From Mycobacterium neglectum (GTDB lineage: Bacteria; Actinomycetota; Actinomycetes; Mycobacteriales; Mycobacteriaceae), in assembly GCF_002591975.1 (NCBI RefSeq), contig NZ_NVQE01000042.1, positions 1 through 49,193 of the forward strand: a stretch of DNA of 49,193 nt, given 5' to 3'. Shown piece by piece: positions 8,450-17,494 of the stretch (the first letter of the stretch is position 1; each line of letters starts with the position of its first letter). The notes beneath the pieces were generated by a model. That model did no database searches. It was not told where the DNA came from and worked only from the letters and a program-made list of their open reading frames with translations. The translations under genes were made by a program, and so were the position numbers.

Positions 8450-9512
8450 CGGCGTCGGTCCCGGCATCGGTCCCGGCCGGCGGAGCCGGCGATTCTGCCG
8501 CAGCCGGCGGAGCCGGCGATTGTGCCGCAGCCGGCGGGGCCGCTGCGCGCTCGGCGGTTTCTCCGGGCGCCTTGGTGTCACCGTTGAGCGAGCCGGCTTT
8601 CCCCTTCAGCCACGCCCGGACCCGATTGGCATGGGTGGTCGATGCGGGCCACTCCTCCTGGATGGCGGCGTTGAGTTCGGCGCCCAGCATGATCGCGAAG
8701 CCGAGGAAGAAGGCGAACAGTAGGAACGCGATCGGTGTCGCCAGCGCGCCGTAGGTGTATCCGGTGCTGGTGATCCAGGTCAGGTAAACCCGCAGGCCCA
8801 ACGTCGCTGCCAGGAACACAACCGTCGCCAGTATCGAGCCAAGGACGAGCCGATGCGTAGGCAGCGGTTCGGGCAACGACACCCGATAGAGGATGTTCAC
8901 CCCGACCACCAACGTGACGAACAGCAAGGGGTAGTAGCCGAAGGCCAGTGCGTTGTCCCAGCTTTGGGGCAGCTGTTCGGCGATCTTGCGCGGCCCGAGT
9001 GCGACGAACGGCGCTGCCGCAATCGCCGACACCAGCATCACCACGTAAAGGCCCAGCGCGAAGAACCGCTGCCGCACGGGATGGCGCAGCGGTGTCTGGT
9101 CGTGCGCCTCGACGATGGAGTCGACGAACGACGAAATGGCCGACGAGCCCGCCCACAGCGAGATGACGAAGCCGATCGACACCACTTCGCCCCTGGCGCC
9201 CTTGACGATGTCGCGGACCGTGGGCTCGATGATCTCGTCCACGACGCTGGAGGAGAAGAAGCGTTCCGCGGTGCCGATCAGCTGTTCCTGGATGGCAGGC
9301 AGGGTCTCGGGGCCGAACAGCGGCGCGATATACGCCAGACTTCCGAGCATCCCCAGTAACAGCGGAGGCAGTGACAGCGCGCACCAGAACGCCGCTTGCG
9401 CCGACTCGGAAAAGATCGAGTCGTCCCAACTCTTCGAGAGGGTGCGCCGGACGATATGCCGAATGTGATGGCGCGACGGCGGTAGTGGTAACGGCTGGGA
9501 CTGGTCGCTCAT
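8439..9512 (-). CDS. YihY/BrkB family inner-membrane protein (Rv2707 type)
   Basis: A 357-residue membrane protein with about six hydrophobic helices between residues ~40 and 300, typical of the YihY/virulence-factor-BrkB family. Members were once called ribonuclease BN, but their true role is not known. Characteristic stretches are QAAFWCALSLPPLLLGMLGSLAY near the start and GALATPIAFLLFAFFLGFAIMLGAELNA near the end. The C-terminal ~35 residues are a low-complexity Pro/Ala tail built from a DNA tandem repeat. The start ATG at 9512 lies downstream of the DUF7455 gene and its hairpin. The tail overlaps the convergent DUF3039 gene. Confidence 0.9.
   Translation of the reverse strand: MSDQSQPLPLPPSRHHIRHIVRRTLSKSWDDSIFSESAQAAFWCALSLPPLLLGMLGSLAYIAPLFGPETLPAIQEQLIGTAERFFSSSVVDEIIEPTVRDIVKGARGEVVSIGFVISLWAGSSAISSFVDSIVEAHDQTPLRHPVRQRFFALGLYVVMLVSAIAAAPFVALGPRKIAEQLPQSWDNALAFGYYPLLFVTLVVGVNILYRVSLPEPLPTHRLVLGSILATVVFLAATLGLRVYLTWITSTGYTYGALATPIAFLLFAFFLGFAIMLGAELNAAIQEEWPASTTHANRVRAWLKGKAGSLNGDTKAPGETAERAAAPPAAAQSPAPPAAAESPAPPAGTDAGTDAATS
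8476..8537. repeat. 27-bp tandem repeat (2.3 copies) in the yihY tail
   Basis: Copies at 8476-8502 and 8503-8529 differ at one base and are followed by a partial third copy to 8537. The unit is a multiple of three and encodes a repeated Pro/Ala-rich peptide (SPAPPAAAE/Q). This makes it a likely length-variable site among strains. Confidence 0.8.
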
Positions 9513-9531
9513 GTCCAGCCCAGCATTCCTG

Positions 9532-9568
9532 ACGACGGCCCATCCCGCCTAACGGGGCGGGCCGTCGT
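9532..9568 (-). terminator. Hairpin downstream of the DUF7455 gene
   Basis: The arms ACGACGGCCC (9532-9541) and GGGCCGTCGT (9559-9568) are perfectly complementary around a GC-rich 17-nt loop that can pair further. It starts 8 bp after the stop of the minus-strand DUF7455 gene and precedes the YihY gene. A terminator is the likeliest role, although there is no T-tract. Confidence 0.55.
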
Positions 9569-9576
9569 GTCGGCGG

Positions 9577-9768
9577 CTATGCCTCCAACGGGCTCGATTC
9601 GAGAACCGCTGCCAGCTCGACCAACTTGGCCTCGTGCTCGTTGGCGTGATGCTGGCAGAACAACAGTTCACCGCCCGACGGCAGCTTTGCCCGTACGCGA
9701 GCCGCGGCCCCGCAGCGATCGCAGCGGTCAGCCTTGGTCAATTCCGGGCTAAAGAGCGTTGCGGTCAT
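9577..9768 (-). CDS. Small zinc-knuckle protein (DUF7455-like)
   Basis: A 63-residue protein with CDRCGAAARVRA near residues 16-27 and LLFCQHHANEH near 37-47. The CxxC plus CxHH arrangement suggests one bound zinc. This matches a small actinobacterial family (DUF7455, name from memory) found beside sigma-factor genes. ATG 9768 is preceded by GGAGGTGCC. It is divergent from the DUF952 gene. The coding call rests on strong RBS, conserved metal pattern and GC-rich third positions; function is unknown. Confidence 0.85.
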   Translation of the reverse strand: MTATLFSPELTKADRCDRCGAAARVRAKLPSGGELLFCQHHANEHEAKLVELAAVLESSPLEA

Positions 9769-9899
9769 GGCACCTCCATCGGTTACTCACGTATGTCTAC
9801 TGTCTCAGACGCTTTCGGTTCTGGCCTTGTTCCCCGTTGGTTTACCGGTGTGTCGTGTCTCACCGTTACGCCGAGTTGCTCACGCGGCAGGCTGACGGT

Positions 9900-10259
9900 A
9901 TGCAACCCTTGCCGGCTGTGCTGGTCCATATCTGCGGCGCCGACGAGTGGCAGTCGGCGCAGACGGACGGTGAGCTGCGGCCTGACTCGCTGGTCTCGAC
10001 CGGTTTCGTGCATCTGTCCACGCCCGAGCAGGTGCACCTGCCGGCGAACCGGCTTTACGCCGGTCGCACTGACCTCGTGCTGCTTTGCGTCGACCCCGCA
10101 CGGTTGTCCTCCCCAATCCGTTGGGAACCCGGCGTTCCGACCGATCCCGCTGCGATGGTGTTCCCACATCTGTACGGACCACTCCCTGCAGACGCTGTGA
10201 TTACTGTCACGCAATATCGACCGGGGGCCGACGGACGCTTTGCACCGCTCTCGCAGTAG
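9900..10259 (+). CDS. DUF952 domain protein (Rv2705c type)
   Basis: A 119-residue soluble protein beginning MQPLPAVLVHICGADEW. DUF952 hallmarks are an HI....W start, GFVHLSTPEQV at ~39-49, a LLCVDP strand and FPHLYGPLP near residue 90. The fold resembles glutathione-S-transferase-independent lactoylglutathione-like proteins, but no activity is assigned. The frame is open back to 9759, yet that stretch is not conserved, and the ATG at 9900 begins the family homology. Its RBS is weak (GCAGG). The gene converges on ridA, 21 bp separating the stops. Confidence 0.85.
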   Translation: MQPLPAVLVHICGADEWQSAQTDGELRPDSLVSTGFVHLSTPEQVHLPANRLYAGRTDLVLLCVDPARLSSPIRWEPGVPTDPAAMVFPHLYGPLPADAVITVTQYRPGADGRFAPLSQ

Positions 10260-10280
10260 CGCGCGCGGCGAGCAGTCGGC

Positions 10281-10652
10281 CTATCGTTCCCCGTCGACGT
10301 AAGCGTCGACCTCGATCTCCACCAGGTGTTCGGGCGCGATCAGGGCAGACACTTCGACCATGGTCGCCACGGGCATGACCTCGCCGAACACCTCGGCATG
10401 AACCGCGCCGACGTCGCGCCATCGAGAGATATCCGTCACATAGATTCGGGTACGCACGACGTCCGCGATGGACGCACCGGTTTGTCGAAGTGCTATCGCT
10501 ATGCGCTGCAAAGCGTCCCGCGCCTGCGCGGTTGCGTCGTCACCGGTGCCCGTCGTACCCGCGACCACGACGTACGGGCCCGTTCGCACCGCACGCGAGT
10601 ACCTGACCGTGGCCTCGTACTCGGAGTCGGACGACACGTTGCGGCGCTTCAT
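10281..10652 (-). CDS. RidA/YjgF family protein (Rv2704 type)
   Basis: A 123-residue RidA-superfamily protein. RidA members hydrolyse reactive enamine/imine intermediates released by PLP enzymes and form cytosolic trimers. The usual TGTG turn (VVVAGTTGTGDD), the QARDALQRI helix and the VVRTRIYVTDIS strand are present. The substrate-binding Arg of RidA lies in this last strand (R of TRIYVT). The C-terminal family motif is altered, with LIAPEHLVEIEVDAY in place of L..P..LVEIE..A. It sits upstream of nothing in an obvious operon, diverging from the 10734 membrane gene. Subfamily specificity is not clear. Confidence 0.88.
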   Translation of the reverse strand: MKRRNVSSDSEYEATVRYSRAVRTGPYVVVAGTTGTGDDATAQARDALQRIAIALRQTGASIADVVRTRIYVTDISRWRDVGAVHAEVFGEVMPVATMVEVSALIAPEHLVEIEVDAYVDGER

Positions 10653-10719
10653 CAGTCACAAAGTAGTCGGCCCTGTGGTCGGTGCAACGGGTTTACAGTC
10701 GAGCCATTGACTGACAACC

Positions 10720-10725
10720 TAAACT
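10720..10725 (+). promoter_or_regulatory. Putative -10 for a leaderless GTG transcript
   Basis: TAAACT lies 8 bp before the GTG at 10734. No Shine-Dalgarno sequence precedes this GTG, so the mRNA may begin at or next to the start codon. No convincing -35 is visible. Confidence 0.45.
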
Positions 10726-10733
10726 GACCCACC

Positions 10734-11516
10734 GTGGGAATTCTCTTGGGCTTCGCGCCGTGGATCGTCTACTGGGTTCTTGTCGGCAACGTCCCGTTTC
10801 ACGCCGCGGTCCTCGTCGCTCTCGCGATCGCGGTGCTTTCGTTCGTGATCGGACGCGTCAAGGGAACGTCGGGTCGCACACTTGAAATCGGCGCCATCGC
10901 AACGTTCTTGATTCTGACCGTGCTGACCTTCACTTTGACGGATCAGTTCATGCAGCAGTGGATGCAGCCGTTGAGCAACGCGGGCATCTGCCTCGTGGCG
11001 CTGGGAAGCGTGCTGGTCGGCAGGCCGTTCGTGCGTGAGTTCGCCGAGGTCGGCCAGCCCAAGGAAATCATCGAGACCGACGTCTTCAAGCGCATCACCT
11101 TGGTGTTGACGTGGATCTGGGTGGCCGCGTTTGCGGGGATGACGGTGTCGTCGGCCATCCCGCCCATCGTGTACGGCGAGGCGACCATCCTGGACACCAA
11201 GACGCCGCTGTCCTTCGTCTGCTACTGGGTGGTCCCGTTCTCGCTGCTGGGCCTCGCCGCGCTGGCGTCGCGCCTGCTTCCCGAGCGGATGGCCCCGCCG
11301 GAGGAGGAGATCGTGCGCAACACCACGTTCGTCGCGTTCGCCGAGGCGGAGATCGACCAGCTGATCTACCTCGCCACCGAACATGCCAACCGCGAGGTCG
11401 GCGCGGGCAAAGAAGCATTCGACATCAGGATCGGCAGCAAGGGCGTCCCGCTGGTCGGCGACGAGACCCGGGAGTCGTGGCCGTCGACGTACAAGATCCG
11501 CGAGAAGAAGCGCTAA
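10734..11516 (+). CDS. Membrane protein of unknown function
   Basis: A 260-residue protein. Two hydrophobic helices lie at the N-terminus (about residues 3-20 and 22-40), a third near 52-66, another at ~80-95, and two more at ~124-145 and 160-178. A hydrophilic C-terminal third follows. The first part resembles septation-protein-A-like or VC0807-type small membrane proteins (GFAPWIVYW..), but this is only a likeness. The GTG start has no RBS and is placed by the putative leaderless promoter and the onset of hydrophobicity. I know of no counterpart between Rv2704 and sigA in M. tuberculosis. It overlaps the convergent methyltransferase gene by 4 bp. Confidence 0.75.
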   Translation: MGILLGFAPWIVYWVLVGNVPFHAAVLVALAIAVLSFVIGRVKGTSGRTLEIGAIATFLILTVLTFTLTDQFMQQWMQPLSNAGICLVALGSVLVGRPFVREFAEVGQPKEIIETDVFKRITLVLTWIWVAAFAGMTVSSAIPPIVYGEATILDTKTPLSFVCYWVVPFSLLGLAALASRLLPERMAPPEEEIVRNTTFVAFAEAEIDQLIYLATEHANREVGAGKEAFDIRIGSKGVPLVGDETRESWPSTYKIREKKR

Positions 11517-12610
11517 GCGGGCGCGGCTTCCACGATCGACATCATCGGCGTCGCGGTATCCACGACGCGGGTGAGCCGGAACCCGCACCGCGCCAACAGA
11601 TTGGCGAACTCGGCGCGTGTGCGCTCGCGGCCGCCGGGCGACACGAGCATCTCCATGTCGAGTACGGCGCCCCAGTTCGTGGTCGCCCGCTCGGGCAGCA
11701 CCAGCTCGAGCAGCAGCAGTCGGCCGTTCGGCGCGATCGCGGTACGGATGTTGCGCAGGATCTTCTCCGAGATCTCGTCGTCCCAGTCGTGGATGATCGA
11801 CTTCAGCACGTAAGCATCGGCGCCGTCGGGCACCGAATCCATGAACGAACCGCCCTCGACGGCGCAACGATTCGCGACTCCTGCAGCCTCGAGAACCGGT
11901 CCGGCGCCGCTGACGACCGAGGGAAGATCGAACAGCACGCCGCGGGCCGTTGGGGCCGAGCGCAGAATCGCGCTGATCAGCCGGCCGTGGCCACCGCCGA
12001 CGTCGGCGATGAGCTTGAAGCCGGAGAAGTCATACGCCGGGATCACCGTTTCGTTCGCCATCGCCGCCATGGTCGTCATCGCGTCGTTGAAAATCGCAGC
12101 CTGCTCGGGCGCCTCATCGAGATGATCGAAATATGATTTGCCGTAGAGCTTTTCGGGTGAGGGGCGACCCGTTTGCACCGAGTACAGCAGCTCGCCCCAT
12201 TCAGCCCAGTGCTCGGGAGATCCGATGAACAAGACCATCGACCGCAGCGAACCCGGAGCGTCGGCGCGCAGGGCCTCGCCCATCGGGGCCAGTTCGAACC
12301 GGCCATCCTGGAGCTGGCGGAACACATCCCGGCCGGCGAGCATGCGCATCAAACGGAACACCGAGTCGGGGTGTGCACCCACTTTGGCGGCCACCTGATC
12401 AGCTGTCTTGGGGCCGTTCGCAAGCTCGTCGGCGATGCCGAGCTTGGCGGCCACGTAGAGCGCCTGGGACACCCAGGCGCCCTGCGCCGTCTCGAGCAGT
12501 GCGACGTAGCCGGGCACCATCGCCCGGTTCATCTTCTGTAGCGCGGTGCGGGCGGATTCGATGATGCGGACGACGCGGGCGGGCGGAACTTTTGCGGGCT
12601 TCTCGGGCAC
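11513..12610 (-). CDS. SAM-dependent O-methyltransferase (hydroxyneurosporene/CrtF type)
   Basis: A 365-residue class I methyltransferase of the plant-type O-methyltransferase family (Methyltransf_2). Residues ~30-130 form an N-terminal dimerisation winged helix (AAKLGIADELANGPKTADQVA.., FRLMRMLAGRDVF). The C-terminal half has the SAM-binding motif IADVGGGHGR and catalytic-region HDWDDE with its His (IIHDWDDEISEKILRNI). Relatives methylate small phenolic or carotenoid-like hydroxyls; the substrate is unknown. The minus-strand start at 12610 is divergent from the TOBE regulator. It lies in an accessory stretch between the RidA gene and sigA. Confidence 0.88.
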   Translation of the reverse strand: MPEKPAKVPPARVVRIIESARTALQKMNRAMVPGYVALLETAQGAWVSQALYVAAKLGIADELANGPKTADQVAAKVGAHPDSVFRLMRMLAGRDVFRQLQDGRFELAPMGEALRADAPGSLRSMVLFIGSPEHWAEWGELLYSVQTGRPSPEKLYGKSYFDHLDEAPEQAAIFNDAMTTMAAMANETVIPAYDFSGFKLIADVGGGHGRLISAILRSAPTARGVLFDLPSVVSGAGPVLEAAGVANRCAVEGGSFMDSVPDGADAYVLKSIIHDWDDEISEKILRNIRTAIAPNGRLLLLELVLPERATTNWGAVLDMEMLVSPGGRERTRAEFANLLARCGFRLTRVVDTATPMMSIVEAAPA

Positions 12611-12730
12611 GGAGCGGTAGCCTACCGGTCAGTAGTGACACTTCATTCTTTGCCGCAAACACGGATATATGCTGCTCCTGAGACCGCGGAATCGGATGTC
12701 TGGCCGAATAGCTGTCGGTACGCTTCCGCT

Positions 12731-13138
12731 GTGCCGGAAATCCGCATTCGCGAAGCCGCAGAACTCCTCGGAGTCAGCGACGACACCGTGCGCCGTTGGA
12801 TCGACGACGGTGCCTTACCCGCTCACCTCGACGTGTCGGGCCGCAAGGCGATCGACGGGGCCACGCTGGCCGCATTCGCCGCGGCCAACGCCAGCCGAGC
12901 ACCCAAGGACCCGTTGACTGTGTCCAGTTCGGCGCGCAACCGCTTCGCCGGGCTGGTGACGAAGGTCGTCACCGACACGGTGATGGCTCAGGTCGAGCTG
13001 CAATGCGGCCCGTTCACCGTCGTCTCACTCATGAGCACAGACGCAGTACGCGAACTGCAACTGGAGCCGGGAAGCATCGCGGTGGCCGTCGTCAAGGCCA
13101 CCACCGTGATCGTGGAAACCCCCAGAGGCCAATCATGA
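12731..13138 (+). CDS. HTH-TOBE molybdate-responsive regulator (probable)
   Basis: A 135-residue protein starting at GTG 12731. Residues 1-~45 form a MerR/excisionase-like helix-turn-helix (IREAAELLGVSDDTVRRWI). Residues ~62-132 form a single TOBE/Mop domain (SARNRFAGLV, TVMAQVELQCGPFTVVSLM, VVKATTVIVE), which binds oxyanions such as molybdate. The frame is open to 12635, but the upstream residues are not conserved. The stop overlaps the modA ATG by 4 bp (ATGA), so the two are co-transcribed. It probably senses molybdate or tungstate and regulates its own operon; this is inference from domains and context. Confidence 0.85.
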   Translation: MPEIRIREAAELLGVSDDTVRRWIDDGALPAHLDVSGRKAIDGATLAAFAAANASRAPKDPLTVSSSARNRFAGLVTKVVTDTVMAQVELQCGPFTVVSLMSTDAVRELQLEPGSIAVAVVKATTVIVETPRGQS

Positions 13139-13893
13139 AGCAGTCCAAGCTGTTTGCGTCGGCAGCGGTACTGACATTGGTGGTGTCGGCATGCGGCTCC
13201 AGCAACAACGCGGCGGACAGCCAAACCATCGTGGTGTTCGCGGCCGCATCACTGAAGTCGACGTTCACGCAAATCGGTGAGCAGTTCAAGACCGACAACC
13301 CCGGAGCCGCGGTGGAGTTCTCCTTCGCGGGCTCCTCCGATCTGGTCACCCAGCTCACGCAGGGCGCCCCGGCCGACGTTTTTGCATCAGCCGACACCAC
13401 GAACATGGACAAGGCGGCAGACGCGGGACTGCTCGACGGCGATCCGGTGAACTTCGCATCCAACACATTGACGATCGCCGCCGCTCCGGGAAACCCGAAG
13501 CAGATCACGTCATTTCAGGATCTGACGAAATCCGGCCTGACTGTGGTGGTGTGCGCACCGCAGGTCCCGTGCGGGTCGGCGACCCAGAAAGTGGAGGAAG
13601 CCGCGGGGGTGGGTATCACACCCGTGAGTGAGGAGTCGTCGGTCAGCGATGTGCTCAACAAGGTGACGACGGGCCAGGCCGACGCCGGGCTGGTGTATGT
13701 CACCGACGCGGCTGCCGCGGGGGACAAGGTCACCGCGGTGGCGTTCCCCGAGTCCGCGGATGCGTTGAACACCTATCCGATCAGCGCGCTCAAGTCGTCC
13801 GAACACCAGCGACTGGCCCGTAAGTTCATCGACGCTGTCACGGATGAAGCTGGTCAGAAGACGCTGAGCGCGGCCGGCTTCGCCAAACCCTGA
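13135..13893 (+). CDS. modA: Molybdate ABC transporter substrate-binding lipoprotein ModA
   Basis: ModA captures molybdate or tungstate outside the membrane for an ABC importer. A lipoprotein signal (lipobox VVSAC, Cys20) leads into a type II periplasmic binding fold. Family signatures are VVFAAASLKSTF, FSFAGSSDLVTQL, ADVFASADTTNM and the VVCAPQVPCG stretch. The protein has 252 residues, the usual length. It overlaps the TOBE-regulator gene by 4 bp. No modB or modC follows; instead the next gene is sigA on the other strand, only 17 bp away. The permease and ATPase must be encoded elsewhere, or this receptor serves another system. Confidence 0.93.
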   Translation: MKQSKLFASAAVLTLVVSACGSSNNAADSQTIVVFAAASLKSTFTQIGEQFKTDNPGAAVEFSFAGSSDLVTQLTQGAPADVFASADTTNMDKAADAGLLDGDPVNFASNTLTIAAAPGNPKQITSFQDLTKSGLTVVVCAPQVPCGSATQKVEEAAGVGITPVSEESSVSDVLNKVTTGQADAGLVYVTDAAAAGDKVTAVAFPESADALNTYPISALKSSEHQRLARKFIDAVTDEAGQKTLSAAGFAKP

Positions 13894-13910
13894 CGGATCA
13901 GCCGTGCCGC

Positions 13911-15440
<1,530 letters not shown>

Positions 15441-15510
15441 GTCACCCTTTCGTCGTGCTTCGTTCCGGTGGGCAGTTGGGAACCCCACCGCAGGTCGGGA
15501 TCATGCGCCA

Positions 15511-15539
15511 TCGAAAAATATCGGCTGTCGAATATCGGC
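15511..15539. repeat. Direct repeat in the sigA leader region
   Basis: TCGAAAAATATCGGC (15511-15525) and TCGAATATCGGC (15528-15539) are near-identical, separated by two bases. They sit 70-100 bp upstream of the sigA GTG, between the putative -10 and the start. They may be a binding site or an AT-rich leader element; nothing similar flanks the other genes here. Confidence 0.6.
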
Positions 15540-15581
15540 GGTTTGATTTCGCCGCTATCCGGGCTACGGCCGCCGTCAACC

Positions 15582-15587
15582 ATTGTA
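15582..15587 (-). promoter_or_regulatory. Putative sigA promoter -10
   Basis: On the minus strand TACAAT differs from TATAAT by one base and would give a leader of about 135 nt before the sigA GTG. A TTGACG just downstream (15574-15579) could be a -35 for a second start, but no good -10 follows it. Confidence 0.4.
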
Positions 15588-15642
15588 ACGACAGTGTGGG
15601 CTACTGCCGCGCTGAGCGGCAAATTCGACGTTCTCGGCGCGG

Positions 15643-16449
15643 CTACTTGCCAGTAGCTGTGACATCAAGTTCCGCGGCCATCGCGGCGCCGACGATGCCC
15701 GCGGTGTTCTGCAGGGCCGCAGCCACCACCGGTGTCCGGTTCTTCAGCAGCGGGACCCACTTTTCGGCCTTGCGGCTGATGCCGCCGCCGGCGATGAACA
15801 GGTCCGGCCAGATCGCGTTTTCGATCGCCACCAGCACCTTCGTCACCTCTTGGGTCCAGCGCTCGTAGCTCCAGTCCTTCTTTTCCTTGATCGACGACGC
15901 CGCGCGGTGCTCGGCTTCCTTGCCGTCGACCTCGATGTGCCCGAACTCGGTGTTGGGCAGCAGTACGCCGTTGTGAATCACCGCCGAGCCGATACCGGTG
16001 CCGAAGGTCAACAGCACGATGACGCCGGTGTTGTCCCTGCCCGCGCCGAACCTTTCCTCGGCCAGTCCGGCCGCGTCGGCGTCGTTGAGCACCGTCACTT
16101 CCTGGCCGTCGAGCGCCTTGCTGTAGAACTCGCTGGCGTTGCTGCCGATCCAACCCTTGTCGACGTTGGCCGCGGTGCGCACGATGCCGTCGGTCACCAC
16201 ACCGGGGTAGGTGACGCCGACCCGCTCGGTCCAACCGAACTCGCGGACCACGGCGGCGACGGTCTTGCTGACCGCGTCGGGAGTCGCCGGTTGCGGCGTC
16301 TCGAGCTTGAAGCGATCTCCGATCAGCAGGCCGGTGTCGAGGTCGACGATGCCGCCCTTCACGCCGCTTCCGCCGACATCGATGCCGAAGCCGCGGCGCT
16401 GACCCCCGCCGGTATTCGACTCAGCGGCGGGTGAATCGGTGGCTGTCAT
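15643..16449 (-). CDS. ppgK: Polyphosphate glucokinase
   Basis: PpgK phosphorylates glucose at the 6-position with polyphosphate, and also ATP, as donor. It is a cytosolic ROK/hexokinase-fold enzyme. The 268 residues include the phosphate-1 motif DVGGSGVKGGIVDLDTG at ~25-41, VTVLNDADAAGLAE with the catalytic Asp, TFGTGIGSAVI (phosphate-2) and the late adenosine-type motif AAALQNTAGIVGAA. The start at 16449 follows GAGGAG; the frame upstream to 16476 is unconserved. It corresponds to Rv2702, upstream of sigA on the same strand, with 202 bp between them. It diverges from suhB. Confidence 0.96.
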   Translation of the reverse strand: MTATDSPAAESNTGGGQRRGFGIDVGGSGVKGGIVDLDTGLLIGDRFKLETPQPATPDAVSKTVAAVVREFGWTERVGVTYPGVVTDGIVRTAANVDKGWIGSNASEFYSKALDGQEVTVLNDADAAGLAEERFGAGRDNTGVIVLLTFGTGIGSAVIHNGVLLPNTEFGHIEVDGKEAEHRAASSIKEKKDWSYERWTQEVTKVLVAIENAIWPDLFIAGGGISRKAEKWVPLLKNRTPVVAAALQNTAGIVGAAMAAELDVTATGK

Positions 16450-16594
16450 CGGCGCTCCTCGGCTTCGGCACGGCACTGCGACGCGCCCAACACCTTAGTG
16501 GCTCGGGAAACCTCATGTGTGAACCCTCGGCAACGCGGGCGGGCGTAGTCGTGCAACCGGTCCGCGTACGGATGGACTGTGTTGCGATAGACGG

Positions 16595-17458
16595 GTGGTC
16601 GAAAACGACACCCCGGCGCTCCGGGAATCATTCCCTGATCCCGTCCAGCTGCGTTCGGTAGCCGAGCAACTGGCCACCGAGGCGGCTGCGTTTGTCCGAG
16701 CGCGCCGTGCCGAAGTGTTCGGCGGCCCGTCGCAGAACACCGCGTCGTCAGTGCGTTCCAAGAGCACTCCGACCGATCCCGTGACCGTCGTCGACACCGA
16801 GACCGAGGCGCTGCTGCGCGATCGGCTGGCTGTCCTGCGCCCCGGGGAACCCGTGATGGGTGAGGAGCAGGGCGGATCGATCGACAGCGGCGACGGACAG
16901 CTCACGTGGGTGCTCGACCCCATCGACGGAACCGTGAACTTCGTCTACGGCATCGAGACGTACGCGGTGTCGGTGGGCGTACAGCGCAATGGAACATCGG
17001 TGGCCGGCGCCGTCGTGAACGTGCCCACCGGCGCGCTGTACTCCGCGGCGATGGGTCACGGCGCACATCTGCAGCGCGGTGGAGTGACGACACCGCTGCG
17101 GGCCAGCGCCGTCGCCGAGCTGTCAATGTCGTTGGTAGGCACCGGCTTTTCTTACGACGCCGATAAGCGGAGACATCAGGCCGAGGTGCTCACCTCGGTC
17201 CTGCCCGCCGTCCGTGACATCCGTCGACTCGGATCGTGCGCGTTAGATCTCTGCATGGTGGCTGCGGGCGGTCTGGACGCCTACTACGAGGACGGTGTGC
17301 ATGTGTGGGATTGGGCCGCGGGCGGTCTGATCGCCGCCGAGGCCGGTGCGGTCCTGCGACTGCCGCCCGCTGACGGCACACCGGGTTTCATCGTCGCGGC
17401 AGCACCCGCGGTCGCAGACGCCCTGGCAGCCGTCCTCGAGAGGTCTGGGGCGCTCTAG
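16595..17458 (+). CDS. suhB: Inositol-1-monophosphatase SuhB
   Basis: SuhB is a Mg-dependent phosphatase that releases inositol from inositol-1-phosphate. Inositol feeds phosphatidylinositol, mannosides and mycothiol in mycobacteria. The 287 residues contain metal-binding motifs DPVTVVDTETE, GEEQGG (the usual Glu is present), WVLDPIDGTVNF and VWDWAAGGLIAAEAGA. GTG 16595 is used; no strong RBS precedes it. It matches Rv2701c in order and motifs. It is divergent from ppgK across a 145-bp gap holding both promoters and converges on cei, with 36 bp between stops. Confidence 0.95.
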   Translation: MVENDTPALRESFPDPVQLRSVAEQLATEAAAFVRARRAEVFGGPSQNTASSVRSKSTPTDPVTVVDTETEALLRDRLAVLRPGEPVMGEEQGGSIDSGDGQLTWVLDPIDGTVNFVYGIETYAVSVGVQRNGTSVAGAVVNVPTGALYSAAMGHGAHLQRGGVTTPLRASAVAELSMSLVGTGFSYDADKRRHQAEVLTSVLPAVRDIRRLGSCALDLCMVAAGGLDAYYEDGVHVWDWAAGGLIAAEAGAVLRLPPADGTPGFIVAAAPAVADALAAVLERSGAL

Positions 17459-17494
17459 GTAACGGAAACCATTGGGCGCCAGCGCAATATGCGC

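Noticed and set aside
12611..12730. ModE-like operator before the TOBE regulator
   Set aside because: GGATATATG resembles half of an E. coli ModE site, but the second half is missing, so it is not annotated.
12635..12730. Extended N-terminus of the TOBE regulator from an ATG at 12635
   Set aside because: The extra residues show no domain or conservation, and the helix-turn-helix begins right after the GTG at 12731.
15574..15579. TTGACG as the -35 of sigA
   Set aside because: No acceptable -10 lies 16-19 bp further along the minus strand; the TACAAT upstream is the better element.
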